Made by a program: the position numbers and the translations under genes. Under the pieces are notes generated by a model. The model was not told the DNA's origin, searched no databases, and saw nothing but the letters and a program-made list of their open reading frames with translations. From Methylosinus sp. C49 (GTDB lineage Bacteria > Pseudomonadota > Alphaproteobacteria > Rhizobiales > Beijerinckiaceae): a stretch of 64,000 nucleotides of DNA. The first letter of the stretch is position 1. Each line of letters opens with the position of its first letter. Where the stretch lies: assembly GCF_009936375.1 (NCBI RefSeq), contig NZ_AP022332.1:3814501-3878500 (forward strand), in the 5' to 3' direction. Below are positions 52,379-61,815 of the stretch, piece by piece.

Positions 52379-53152
52379 GTGCGATTGACCGTCGTTGTGC
52401 CGTTTCATAAAGAAATCGCGTTGATTGCTCGGGCAGTCAATTCCGCTTTCGCGAATGCCGAGGCTGTGGAAGACCTGTCGGTCCTGATCTGTAACGACGG
52501 ACCGTTTCACGACGATGAAATTTATGCGCAGCTCGGGCGGAAGGGCGGTGAACGTGTACGTGTCATCCCGAATGTTGGGCCCAAAGGGCCGGGCGGTGCG
52601 CGCAACATCGGGCTCGATATGGCGGACGGAGAACTCATCGCCTTTCTCGATGCGGACGATTTCTGGCTTCCAGGAAAGCTGGCGGTTCAGGTCGCCGCCG
52701 TGCGCGCCGGCGCCACCTTTGTCGCGACCGGCTACACGTTCGAGAAGGGGAAGGTCGTCATTCGACCGCCAGCATCGCTCTCCGATGGTCAACACGACGT
52801 ATTTTTAAAGCGGGGCCTGGGGACGTCTACGATTCTGATCACCCGCGAGCTTCTCGGCTCGCACCGCTTCAGGAATATCAGATTTGCTCAAGATATCGAT
52901 TTTTGGCATCGACTGACCAAGTCCCCTGATTTCCGCTTCCATTCGATAAGCACTCCGTTGGTTGTCTATTCGACCGGAGGATCCACAAAAAACAAGTGGG
53001 TTCAATTGAACTATTTGAACACAGTGCTTTCCCTCAACGATGTATCCTTCGTTCCGCGGTGCAGGGTTCTGTCGAGCTATGTGGCAGCTGGCGTCGCCAA
53101 CCACTATTTGAGACCTATCCTCCACGGTCTGCGGAGACGAGCCTCAGGTTGA
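52379..53152 (+). CDS. Glycosyltransferase family 2
   Basis: A 257-aa cytoplasmic GT-A transferase. LTVVVPFHKEIALIARAVNS, VLICNDGPFHDDE, VGPKGPGGARNIGLDMADGE, LIAFLDADDFW (DxD motif) and FAQDIDFWHRLTKS are typical. GTG start. It is the only clear peripheral sugar transferase in the cluster, so other linkages may use genes elsewhere or unrecognised proteins. Donor and acceptor are unknown. Confidence 0.83.
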   Translation: MRLTVVVPFHKEIALIARAVNSAFANAEAVEDLSVLICNDGPFHDDEIYAQLGRKGGERVRVIPNVGPKGPGGARNIGLDMADGELIAFLDADDFWLPGKLAVQVAAVRAGATFVATGYTFEKGKVVIRPPASLSDGQHDVFLKRGLGTSTILITRELLGSHRFRNIRFAQDIDFWHRLTKSPDFRFHSISTPLVVYSTGGSTKNKWVQLNYLNTVLSLNDVSFVPRCRVLSSYVAAGVANHYLRPILHGLRRRASG

Positions 53153-53259
53153 AAAGACAATAGAGTTCGCGTGATCCATGCGAACAATATCCATCGCACG
53201 AGCAGCAGTCGCCGTGACCGAGAATGCCGGCATGGCATTGGTCCAAAGGAGCCAGACGG

Positions 53260-53919
53260 ATGCGACGAGCACTTCGTTTGTCCAAACGATTTCTCCGCTA
53301 TTTGGAGTATTTTTTGACATGGGCGTTCCTCGAAAAGCCTCGAGGCCTGGACTTTTCGATGCGCGCTAAAACGACGGGGATCACGGCGCCGGGGAACCAT
53401 GGTTACGCATTGACGTCGCGAAATGCGCTGACAGATATCCTACGACGGATTCCGATTTCGCCCGAGGATAAATTCTTGGATATTGGATGCGGCAAAGGAG
53501 GCGTTGTGTGTTATGCGGCGGATTTCCCGTTCAAGAAGGTCGCAGGCGTTGAAGTCGAATCCTGGCTCGTCGATATTGCACGGAACAATGTAAGCACTCT
53601 AAATCTAGAAGATAGAGTAGAAATTATACATCAAAACGCATTAGAATTTGATATGTATAAAGATTTCAATGTTTTCTTTTTATTTAATCCGTTTGATATC
53701 GATATATACGATGCTGTCTTGGAAATGATATTTAATACTATCAAATCACGCGGACACGGAGAACGGCCGGTCTGGCTTTTGTGTTATGGGGCCTCAAATT
53801 TTGATACGATCGTAAATAGCGCCATGTTCGATCTGTTAATAGATGATATATGTCCATATCGTGGAAACATATTGCGAGTGTGGAAGTCTCGAATAGCATC
53901 TGCTCGTTCCGGTATATGA
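53260..53919 (+). CDS. Class I SAM-dependent methyltransferase (first of two)
   Basis: A 219-aa methyltransferase. KFLDIGCGKGGVVCYAADFP is SAM motif I, followed by VAGVEVESWLVDIARNN and VFFLFNPFDIDIYDAVLEMI. AGGAG lies before the ATG. A basic N-terminal stretch (RRALRLSKRFLRYLEYFLTW) could bind membrane. The last 110 codons (about 53590-53900) are strongly AT-rich with codon use unlike the neighbours. That suggests recent acquisition. The substrate may be a sugar hydroxyl or carboxyl (unknown). Confidence 0.75.
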   Translation: MRRALRLSKRFLRYLEYFLTWAFLEKPRGLDFSMRAKTTGITAPGNHGYALTSRNALTDILRRIPISPEDKFLDIGCGKGGVVCYAADFPFKKVAGVEVESWLVDIARNNVSTLNLEDRVEIIHQNALEFDMYKDFNVFFLFNPFDIDIYDAVLEMIFNTIKSRGHGERPVWLLCYGASNFDTIVNSAMFDLLIDDICPYRGNILRVWKSRIASARSGI

Positions 53920-53934
53920 ACGATAGGTCACCTC

Positions 53935-54738
53935 ATGAATTTTAAACTCAAGAGCGCTATTCAGTGGATATTGTCTGTGACGCCTGGCTCAGTCGAGCTA
54001 AATCGCTACACGCAACTCTATGTCACCAAGTCTCTGCCAATCTCGGATACCCAGCTCGCAGCGCGCAGAGTGATCGCGCAAAAGCACCTCTCATCCTACA
54101 CAAGGATCGTCGGACGCCCACCCGTTGCAGTATTGGACCTAGGGTCCGGATCGGACTTGGCCATCCCGATTCTGATGGCGGCCAGCGGGAGAGCGGTCAC
54201 GGCCGCGGACATCACTCGGCTCTCCTCCGAGCGACTGCAAAATGATATTTTGCTTCGCGTCGATGCAGGCTCCATGTCCGAGCTTGGCGTCGAATACATT
54301 GTTTACAATCCGCCTGACCTTCCCTTTCAGGACAACTCCTTTGATTTGATTACATCGACGTCCGTGCTCGAGCACGTGCCCTTGGGGCAAATCGAACGAT
54401 TGGCGTCGGAATTGTACCGAGTTTTGCGCCATGGTGGGGTTTCGACCCACCATATCGCACATAAGGATCATTGGTCAGATTCCGACGCATCATTACATGA
54501 CCTCAACTATCTGAGATACGACGAACGCAGATGGAGGCGTTTCAACCCGCCACTGCTCCACCAAAATCGTCTCCTCAGCAGTCAATACGTCGATATATTC
54601 GCTCGCTACGGATTTGCGATCGAAAGGCAGACGAGTGTCACAACGCCGCCGCCCTTCCAAATCGCCGAGCAATTTGCTCGTTTCTCCCCAGAAGATTTGA
54701 GGACGACGCACACATGGTTGACGCTCACGAAGGGATGA
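53935..54738 (+). CDS. Class I SAM-dependent methyltransferase (Methyltransf_11 type)
   Basis: A 267-aa methyltransferase. Motif I is VAVLDLGSGSDLAIPILMAA, then VTAADITRLSSERL and the post-I/II region FDLITSTSVLEHVPLGQIER. YRVLRHGGVSTHHIAHKDHW resembles the enzymes that methylate lipid- or sugar-linked substrates. The ATG follows the previous gene by 15 bases with AGGTCACC-like upstream sequence. The substrate is not inferable. Confidence 0.8.
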   Translation: MNFKLKSAIQWILSVTPGSVELNRYTQLYVTKSLPISDTQLAARRVIAQKHLSSYTRIVGRPPVAVLDLGSGSDLAIPILMAASGRAVTAADITRLSSERLQNDILLRVDAGSMSELGVEYIVYNPPDLPFQDNSFDLITSTSVLEHVPLGQIERLASELYRVLRHGGVSTHHIAHKDHWSDSDASLHDLNYLRYDERRWRRFNPPLLHQNRLLSSQYVDIFARYGFAIERQTSVTTPPPFQIAEQFARFSPEDLRTTHTWLTLTKG

Positions 54739-54822
54739 CCGGTGTGCGCCGAATATTGCAGCGTCCTCTGGAGGGTAGAGCCGATCTGGGGCTCCGCTCC
54801 CACAAAATCGCAAAGGAATGTG

Positions 54823-55785
54823 ATGGCAGACAACTTCATCTGGCTTCGCGGAGAGATCGTTCGGCAGAGCCAGGCATTCGTGAATGTTCTGTCTCCGGTG
54901 GCGCAGTTCGGATTGAACGTTTTCGAAGGCATCCGTTGCTATTGGAACGCGGAAGAAGGCGTGCTCTACGCCTTCAGGCTGCGGGATCACTTGCATCGCC
55001 TGTTGCAATCTTCACGCATTGTGAGCTTCGAGTCGCCTTACTCCGTGGCGGAAATCGAAAGCAGCTTCAGACACGCGATCGAGGCGAATGATTTTCTCTG
55101 CGACACGGCTGTTCGACTTACGCTATTTGGCGATGGCCAAGGCTCTTGGAGCTCTTGCGAGCCGATTTCGATGTTCATCGCCCCAATGCCCAAGGCACGC
55201 ACCGACCTGCGCAAAATTCCGAAATTCGCGGCATGCGTGTCGTCCTGGGAACGGATCAACGACAATGTCCTTCCCCCGCGCGCGAAGGTCGGCGCAAACT
55301 ATATAAATGGGCGCTTCGCTCATCTGCAAGCGCGTCGGGACGGCTACGATCTTCCGATTTTTCTCGGAGCGGATCGCAAGGTTGCCGAAGGCGCCGGCGC
55401 CTGTCTGTTCATGGTCCGATCAGGCGAGATGATCACTCCGCCGACGACTTCCTCCGTACTCGACAGCATCACGCGTGACACGGTCATCCGCATGGCTCGC
55501 GATATCGGAATCGGGGTACGAGAGCGAACGATCGATCGCACCGAGCTCTATCTCGCCGACGAGATCTTTCTCTGTGGAAGCGCAGCCGAAATTTCCCCCA
55601 TCGTATCTATCGACCGCTTCGAGGTCGGTCGAGGCGAGCCGGGGCCTCTCACGGTCGATATGTTGCGCCGCTACCTCGCCGTGGCTTCGGGCGTGGACGG
55701 ACGCTACCCGGACTGGCGAACGGCGGTGAACCGCGCGAAAACCGATTCCCGCAGTCAAAGCGAGCCGGAGGCGAGTGGCCTATGA
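54823..55785 (+). CDS. Class IV PLP aminotransferase (branched-chain aminotransferase-like)
   Basis: A 320-aa fold-type IV aminotransferase. FGLNVFEGIRCYWNAEEGVL, FRLRDHLHRLLQSSRI, AKVGANYINGRFAHLQARRD (Lys of the internal aldimine), VAEGAGACLFMVRSGEMITP and SVLDSITRDTVIRMARDIGI match IlvE/DAAT-type enzymes. AAGGA precedes the chosen ATG; 27 readable upstream residues are discounted. It is stop-start coupled to the following decarboxylase. In a glycan cluster it probably transaminates a special 2-oxo acid rather than making valine or leucine (inference). Confidence 0.85.
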   Translation: MADNFIWLRGEIVRQSQAFVNVLSPVAQFGLNVFEGIRCYWNAEEGVLYAFRLRDHLHRLLQSSRIVSFESPYSVAEIESSFRHAIEANDFLCDTAVRLTLFGDGQGSWSSCEPISMFIAPMPKARTDLRKIPKFAACVSSWERINDNVLPPRAKVGANYINGRFAHLQARRDGYDLPIFLGADRKVAEGAGACLFMVRSGEMITPPTTSSVLDSITRDTVIRMARDIGIGVRERTIDRTELYLADEIFLCGSAAEISPIVSIDRFEVGRGEPGPLTVDMLRRYLAVASGVDGRYPDWRTAVNRAKTDSRSQSEPEASGL

Positions 55786-57026
55786 AATTGTCCCATAAGC
55801 TTTTGGATCGCATAGCGGCAGAGCATGGGTCGACTTTCTATCTTCTGGATTCATCGCGCTTCCGCGAAAATTTCGAAGATCTCGGCGCGGCCTTTCGCAG
55901 CTACTATCCTGGCACGAGGATCGCCTACTCCTACAAGACCAACTATGTGCCGAGGTTTTGCCAGATCATCGATCAGTTGGGCGGCTTCGCCGAGGTTGTC
56001 TCCAGCATGGAGTTGACTTTGGCTCGACGGATCGGCGTTCCCGATGAGAAAATATTCTTCAACGGCCCCTACAAAGAATCGGCCTACGTGAAATCATTGC
56101 TCGAGGGTGGCGGAACCGTCAATGTCGATTCCTGGGACGAGTTATGTGCGATCCGTCGAATGACGGATGGAGTCCAGCGGGCTCCATTCAAGCTCGGTCT
56201 ACGCTGCAACTTCGACGTCCAGGATGGCGTCCTTTCACGCTTGGGCTTCGACGTGCTGGGAGCGGCGTTCACGGAGGCGATTTCGCTCATCGACGCCGAT
56301 CCGTCGCTCGCGTTGGCGGGTCTTCAGTGTCATTTCGCGACCCGCAGCCTAGCTTGCTGGGAGAACCGAACGAAAGGCATGATCGGAGTCATCGATCGGC
56401 TCTTTCGCGACCGCGTGGCGAGCTTCGAATTCGTCAGCCTCGGAGGCGGAATATATGGGCGAATGCCGCCGGAGATGACGGCGCAGTTTCCGGTCCCCAT
56501 TCCGGAGTTCAACGACTACGCTGCCGCAGCGGCGAAGCCTTTCGCAGAGTTCTTCCGCCGCCTGGGCAAAAACCCTTCTCCCGTTCTGATAGTCGAGCCT
56601 GGCACCGCTCTGGTCGCAGATGCGATGAGGTTCGTTTGCGCCGTCAATAGTATAAAGGACGTTCGCGGCCAATCCATCGTGACGCTCAGCGGAAGCTCGT
56701 ACAACATCAATCCAACGCCGAATCGCAAGAACACGCCGATCACGGTATTCTCCGCTACTGAGGGCGAGCACTTCGTGGAGAGAGCGAATTTTGCCGGCTA
56801 TACATGTATCGAAGGTGACTATCTCTATAAAGGATACACTGGACGGCTATCCGTGGGCGATTATGTGGTGTTCGACGACGTCGGCTCCTACTCCGTTGTG
56901 ATGAAGCCTCCGTTTATTCTGCCGAATGTCGCGATCCTGGAACCTGATCCGGACGGAGCTTCATACCGGCTCATAAAGCGACGAGAAACGTACGAAGACG
57001 TATTTCAATCATATTCCTTCGAGTGA
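55782..57026 (+). CDS. Fold-III PLP decarboxylase (ornithine/diaminopimelate decarboxylase-like)
   Basis: A 414-aa alanine-racemase-fold decarboxylase. PLP Lys lies in RIAYSYKTNYVPRFCQIID. GGFAEVVSSMELTLARRIG, IFFNGPYKES, NVDSWDELCAI, FVSLGGGIYGRMP, LIVEPGTALVADAMRFVC and the dimer-partner motif YTCIEGDYLYKG...GDYVVFDDVGSYSV are present. It is ATGA-coupled to the aminotransferase. Relatives decarboxylate D- or L-amino acids such as DAP, ornithine or carboxynorspermidine. The substrate here should be the transaminase product (inference). Confidence 0.85.
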   Translation: MKLSHKLLDRIAAEHGSTFYLLDSSRFRENFEDLGAAFRSYYPGTRIAYSYKTNYVPRFCQIIDQLGGFAEVVSSMELTLARRIGVPDEKIFFNGPYKESAYVKSLLEGGGTVNVDSWDELCAIRRMTDGVQRAPFKLGLRCNFDVQDGVLSRLGFDVLGAAFTEAISLIDADPSLALAGLQCHFATRSLACWENRTKGMIGVIDRLFRDRVASFEFVSLGGGIYGRMPPEMTAQFPVPIPEFNDYAAAAAKPFAEFFRRLGKNPSPVLIVEPGTALVADAMRFVCAVNSIKDVRGQSIVTLSGSSYNINPTPNRKNTPITVFSATEGEHFVERANFAGYTCIEGDYLYKGYTGRLSVGDYVVFDDVGSYSVVMKPPFILPNVAILEPDPDGASYRLIKRRETYEDVFQSYSFE

Positions 57027-57117
57027 AGGGCGTGGCGTTCCACTACCGTCGCCGCCTTTAGCCTCCCGAGGCCGAGGAAGCGCCGCTCGATCGCGACTTC
57101 TCCCGCGGTGGCCTTAC

Positions 57118-57948
57118 ATGTCGATCCGACTGCTCTATATCACCAAAGACCCCAATGTCGCCCTGATCGCAGAAGCGGCGGGAGTGGATTGGATTTTCGT
57201 CGACCTCGAATATCGCGGCAAGAATCTGCGTCAGATCGGTCGGAATACCGTCATTTCGACGCACACTATCAAAGACGTCGAGGGTATTCGCCAGGTGTTG
57301 ACGCGATCGAGGTTGCTCGTCCGCGTCAACCCGCTCGGCGAGTGGAGCGAAGGCGAAGTCGACAGCGCGATCGCCGCCGGGGCAGACGCGGTAATGCTGC
57401 CTTTTTTCAAGACGAAAGAAGAGGTCTACCGTTTCGTCCGTCTCGTCGGCGGTCGGGTCGAGGCTTGGTTGTTGCTGGAAACGATGGACGCCGTCCGGGA
57501 CATTGACAAAATTCTGGAGGCGCCGGGTATCGACTATATCCATGTCGGGCTCAACGATTTGCATATCGAGCGTAAGACACGATTCATGTTCGAATTTCTT
57601 GCTGACGGCTCCATGGATGCATTGGCGCGCGAGATCCAGGCGACGGGAGTGGCCTTCGGAATTGGCGGCATGGCGCGCATCGGCGAGCTGCTTCCGCCTG
57701 CCGAGCATATTCTGGCCGAACACTATCGGCTGGGATCCGTCGGCGTAATCCTCGCGCGTAGCTTTTGTTCACAGCCTATAAGCGATCAGAAGGCAGAGTT
57801 CGCGCGACACTTCGACGACGGTGTGCGTGCGATACGCGCAATGGAATTGTGGCTCGCTGAACAAGATGCGGTGTTCTTTGAATTCAACCGATTACAAGTG
57901 CAGCGCGAGGTTCGAATGGTGCTCGACTCGCTTTGGGAGAGTCCGTGA
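57118..57948 (+). CDS. HpcH/HpaI-family aldolase
   Basis: A 276-aa TIM-barrel class II aldolase related to HpcH/HpaI and citrate-lyase beta enzymes. VDWIFVDLEYRGKNLRQIGR, LLVRVNPLGEW (Arg-x-Asn), GADAVMLPFFKTKEEVYRF, AWLLLETMDAVRDI (metal Glu), YIHVGLNDLHIERK and GIGGMARIGELLPP are visible. The family joins or cleaves pyruvate or acetyl-CoA units and aldehydes to give 4-hydroxy-2-oxo acids. Its stop overlaps the sugar transferase start. With the preceding aminotransferase and decarboxylase it makes a possible mini-pathway. Confidence 0.8.
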   Translation: MSIRLLYITKDPNVALIAEAAGVDWIFVDLEYRGKNLRQIGRNTVISTHTIKDVEGIRQVLTRSRLLVRVNPLGEWSEGEVDSAIAAGADAVMLPFFKTKEEVYRFVRLVGGRVEAWLLLETMDAVRDIDKILEAPGIDYIHVGLNDLHIERKTRFMFEFLADGSMDALAREIQATGVAFGIGGMARIGELLPPAEHILAEHYRLGSVGVILARSFCSQPISDQKAEFARHFDDGVRAIRAMELWLAEQDAVFFEFNRLQVQREVRMVLDSLWESP

Positions 57949-58652
57949 CGCACAAAGTTTCTCAGGTCTCAATTCAAACTCGCGTTCTCATCCGAGCGAC
58001 GGACATCCTGCTTTCCGGCTCGGCGCTGCTATTGCTCGCTCCGCTGTTAGCGCCGATCATGCTGGCGCTGCGGCTTACGGGAGAGGGCAATGTCTTTTTC
58101 CGGCAGCGGCGCATCGGAAAGAAAGGCCGAGAGTTTGAACTGTTCAAATTTGCGACCATGCTAAAGAACAGTCCGAGCATCGGTGCTGGCGAACTGACAT
58201 TGGCAGACGACCCCAGGGTTCTCCCGCTCGGTCGCTTCCTACGTCGCGCCAAGCTCAACGAATTGCCGCAACTCCTCAATATTCTCAAGGGCGACTTGAG
58301 CATTATCGGGCCGAGGCCACAAACCTCGAGATTTTACAATTCTTATCGACCGGAGGATCGGGTCTACGTGTCCATGGTCCGCCCGGGTCTTTCGGGTGTC
58401 GGCTCGGTGCTATTTCGCGACGAGGAGAAGATCATTTCCGAAGTGGCCGATCCCATTCGCTTCGACGAGGAGGTCATCACGCCCTACAAGGGGCGGATCG
58501 AACGATGGTTCGTTTGTAACCAGTCGGTATCTCTGTATTTCGAACTGATAATAACAACGTTGCTGGTCGTGCTTTGTCCCCGGAGGGGCTATCATCGAAG
58601 ATTGCTTATTCGCCTTCCGCCACCGCCGGAGGCGCTCCGGCGATTTCTTTGA
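57945..58652 (+). CDS. Initiating sugar-phosphate transferase (PglC/WbaP catalytic domain)
   Basis: A 235-aa monotopic phosphoglycosyl transferase that would load the first sugar phosphate on undecaprenyl phosphate. One N-terminal hydrophobic hairpin (ILLSGSALLLLAPLLAPIML) precedes FFRQRRIGKKGREFELFKFA, then RRAKLNELPQLLNILKGDLS and the family motif IIGPRP. The catalytic-dyad region normally D-E is seen around LTLADDPRVLPLG/ KLNELPQ. The GTG start overlaps the aldolase stop. It is the last gene of the cluster and implies an undecaprenol-linked, Wzx/Wzy-type glycan. Confidence 0.87.
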   Translation: MTHKVSQVSIQTRVLIRATDILLSGSALLLLAPLLAPIMLALRLTGEGNVFFRQRRIGKKGREFELFKFATMLKNSPSIGAGELTLADDPRVLPLGRFLRRAKLNELPQLLNILKGDLSIIGPRPQTSRFYNSYRPEDRVYVSMVRPGLSGVGSVLFRDEEKIISEVADPIRFDEEVITPYKGRIERWFVCNQSVSLYFELIITTLLVVLCPRRGYHRRLLIRLPPPPEALRRFL

Positions 58653-58690
58653 GCTACAAGAAGATGTGAACTCATATCAATCCTCACCGA

Positions 58691-61600
58691 TCAAAACCCA
58701 TGCGCCCGGCCGCGTAGGCCGATGGACAATGAAAGGGTGGTAACGAACAGCAGGGGAACGAAGAAGATGGCGAGGGCCGTCGCCGCGATCATGCCGCCCA
58801 TGACGCCGACCCCGATCGCGTTTTGCGCGGCCGATCCGGCGCCGCTAGCGAAAGCGAGCGGCGCGACGCCGAGGATGAAGGCGAAGGACGTCATGACGAT
58901 CGGGCGCAGCCGCTGGCGCGCCGCGAGCAGCGTCGCTTCGATCACATCCATGCCCGCCTTTTGATGGTCGATCGCGAATTCGACGATCAGAATGGCGTTC
59001 TTGGCGACGAGACCGATCGTCGTCAGCAGGCCGACCTTGAAATACACATCGTTGACCTGTCCGAACATCAGCGCCGCGACGAGCGCGCCGAGCACGCCGA
59101 TCGGCGCGCACAGCATGACCGCGAGAGGGACCGTCCAACTTTCATAGAGCGCGGCAAGGCACAGGAAAACGACGAGGACGGAGATCGCATAGAGCGCAGT
59201 GGCCTGATTGCCCGAGAGCCGCTCCTGCCGCGACAAGCTCGTCCACTCATGGGAAAATCCGGGCGGCAAGCCGGCGACGAGACGATCGATCTCCGTCATC
59301 GCGTCGCCGGAGCTGGCGCCGATCCCGGCCTCGCCCTGGATCTGAACGGCGGGCGATCCGTTGTAACGTTCGAGGCGCGGCGAGCCGAAGGTCCAGCGGC
59401 CGGACGCGAAGGACGAGAAAGGCGCCATCTCGCCCGAAGCAGTCCGGACATGCCAGCGGTCGAGATCGTCGGGCTGCATTCGGAAATCGGCAGCCGATTG
59501 CAGATAGACCTTTTTGACGCGGCCGCGATCGATGAAGTCGTTCACATAGGCGCCGCCCCATGCCGTCGACAGCGTGGCGTTGACGGCCGCGAGATCGATC
59601 CCGAGAGCGCTCGCTTTTTCCTGATCGACCTCGATCGCAAATTGCGGCGTGTCGTCCTGGCCGTTCGGCCGCACGCCGTTCAAGAGCCTGCTTCGCGCGG
59701 CGTCTGCGAGCAAATGATCTCGCGCGGCCAAGAGCTTTTCGTGGCCGGAGCCGGTCATATCTTCGAGATAGAAATCGAAGCCACTGCTCGTGCCCAATCC
59801 CTCGATTGCCGGGGGCGCCAGCACGAAGACCTGCGCGTCGCGAATGCCGGTGAGCGCGGCCGTCGCGCGCTCCGTCACCGCCTTCGCCGACAGGTCGGAC
59901 GCCTTGCGTTCCGAAAAGTCGCGCAAGCCGACGAACGCCATGCCGACATTCTGGCCGAGGCCGCTGAAGGCGAAGCCCCTCACCGTCATGACGCCATCGA
60001 CGGCCTTGCTCTCCTGATCGAGAAAATAGCGAGTCACCCGATCGAGCGCGCGCTCCGTGCGGTCGCTGGTCGCGCCGACAGGCAGCTGCACGCTGACCAT
60101 CAGATAGCCCTGGTCCTCCTGCGGCAGGAACGAGCTCGGCAAGCGCGTGAACAACGCGGCGGCCGCGACCATCATCACGGCCAGAGCCGCGAAGCCGCGT
60201 CTCGGGCGCCGCAGAACGGCGTGCGCGCCATCTCGATAGGCGTCGGCGCCGCGTTCCATGTTGCGATCGAACCAGCGGAACAAGCCGGCCTTCTCGGCGC
60301 CCGCCTTCGGCGGACGAAGAAGCGTCGCGCAGAGCGCCGGCGTCAGGATCAGCGCGACGCCGACCGACAGCGCCATGGCCGAAACGATCGTGACCGAGAA
60401 CTGACGATAGATGACGCCGACCGAACCGCCGAAGAACGCCATCGGCACGAAGACCGCGGACAAGACCGTCGTGATGCCGATGAGCGCGCCGGTGATCCCG
60501 CTCATGGATTTGACCGTGGCCTCGCGTGGCGACAGCCCTTCCTCATGCATGATGCGCTCGACATTCTCGACCACGACGATGGCGTCGTCGACCAGGAGTC
60601 CGATCGCCAGCACCATGGCGAACATGGTGAGCGTGTTGATCGAATATCCCGCGACCGCCAGAACGCCGAAGGTTCCGAGCAGCACCACGGGCACGGCGAG
60701 CGTCGGAATGAGCGTGGCGCGGATATTGTGCAGAAAGGCCAGCATGACGAGAAAGACGAGCGCGATCGCCTCGATCAGCGTGTGCGTCACCTGCTCGATC
60801 GAGATTTTGACGAAAGGCGTCGTGTCGTAGGGATAGACGACCTTCACTCCTTCCGGAAACGTCGGCGCGAGCCGATCGATCGCCGCCTTGACCGCCGTGG
60901 CCGTGCGGACTGCATTCGCGCCCGTCGCGAGATTGACGGCGAGGCCGGTTGCCGGCGCGCCATTGTAGGTCGATGCGCTGACATAGTCCTCGGCGCCGAG
61001 CTCGACGGTCGCGACATCGCCGATGCGAACCAGCGAGCCGTCGGCCGCGCTTTTCACGATGACGTTCCGAAACTGCTCCGGCGTCTGCAGGCGGCTCTGC
61101 GCCGTGACGGTGGCGTTGAGCTGCTGCCCTCTGCGCGCCGGCAAGCCTCCGATCTGTCCTGCCGACACTTGCGCGTTCTGCGCCTGAATCGCGCTCGCGA
61201 CATCGCTCGGGTTCAGCGCATATCCGGCGAGCCTGTCCGGATCGAGCCAAATGCGCATCGCATAGCCGGCGCCGAAGAGCTGCGTGTTGCCGACGCCCTC
61301 GACCCGTTTCAGCGTGTCGTTGAGCGCGCTCTTGACGTAATCCGACAAATCCGTGCCGGTCATCTTGCCGTCGGTCGAGGCGAAGCCGACGACCATCAGA
61401 AAGGCGCTCGACGATTTGGTGACGGTGAGGCCATTGGACTGGACCATGGTCGGCAACAGCGCGGTGATGAGCTGCAGCTTGTTCTGCACCTGCATCTGCG
61501 CCACATCCGGATTGGCGGCGTTGGTGAAGGTGAGGGTGATGTCGGCCTGGCCGGTCGATGTCGACGTCGAGGTCATGTAGTCGAGATGGTCGAGGCCGGT

Positions 61601-61810
61601 CATGCCTTGCTCGATGATCTTGGTGACCGAATTCTCGACCGTCCGCGCATCGGCGCCGGGATAGGTGGCGGTGATCTGGATCGTCGGCGGCGCGATCTCC
61701 GGATATTGCGAGACCTGCAGGCCGATGAGCGCCAGCAGGCCACCGAGCATGACGACGATTGCGATCACCGAGGCGAAGATCGGACGGACGATGAAAAATG
61801 CGGAGATCAC
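58691..61810 (-). CDS. RND efflux permease (HAE1/AcrB-like)
   Basis: A 1039-aa inner-membrane proton-driven transporter. It has [20 protein letters not shown] at the start, [20 protein letters not shown], twelve helices in two halves, and the proton-relay pair in [36 protein letters not shown] follows. Length and layout are those of AcrB/MexB drug exporters. It lies 5 bases downstream of its adaptor gene. No outer-membrane TolC-type gene is adjacent in the window. Confidence 0.94.
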   Translation of the reverse strand: MISAFFIVRPIFASVIAIVVMLGGLLALIGLQVSQYPEIAPPTIQITATYPGADARTVENSVTKIIEQGMTGLDHLDYMTSTSTSTGQADITLTFTNAANPDVAQMQVQNKLQLITALLPTMVQSNGLTVTKSSSAFLMVVGFASTDGKMTGTDLSDYVKSALNDTLKRVEGVGNTQLFGAGYAMRIWLDPDRLAGYALNPSDVASAIQAQNAQVSAGQIGGLPARRGQQLNATVTAQSRLQTPEQFRNVIVKSAADGSLVRIGDVATVELGAEDYVSASTYNGAPATGLAVNLATGANAVRTATAVKAAIDRLAPTFPEGVKVVYPYDTTPFVKISIEQVTHTLIEAIALVFLVMLAFLHNIRATLIPTLAVPVVLLGTFGVLAVAGYSINTLTMFAMVLAIGLLVDDAIVVVENVERIMHEEGLSPREATVKSMSGITGALIGITTVLSAVFVPMAFFGGSVGVIYRQFSVTIVSAMALSVGVALILTPALCATLLRPPKAGAEKAGLFRWFDRNMERGADAYRDGAHAVLRRPRRGFAALAVMMVAAAALFTRLPSSFLPQEDQGYLMVSVQLPVGATSDRTERALDRVTRYFLDQESKAVDGVMTVRGFAFSGLGQNVGMAFVGLRDFSERKASDLSAKAVTERATAALTGIRDAQVFVLAPPAIEGLGTSSGFDFYLEDMTGSGHEKLLAARDHLLADAARSRLLNGVRPNGQDDTPQFAIEVDQEKASALGIDLAAVNATLSTAWGGAYVNDFIDRGRVKKVYLQSAADFRMQPDDLDRWHVRTASGEMAPFSSFASGRWTFGSPRLERYNGSPAVQIQGEAGIGASSGDAMTEIDRLVAGLPPGFSHEWTSLSRQERLSGNQATALYAISVLVVFLCLAALYESWTVPLAVMLCAPIGVLGALVAALMFGQVNDVYFKVGLLTTIGLVAKNAILIVEFAIDHQKAGMDVIEATLLAARQRLRPIVMTSFAFILGVAPLAFASGAGSAAQNAIGVGVMGGMIAATALAIFFVPLLFVTTLSLSIGLRGRAHGF

Positions 61811-61815
61811 GCGCG

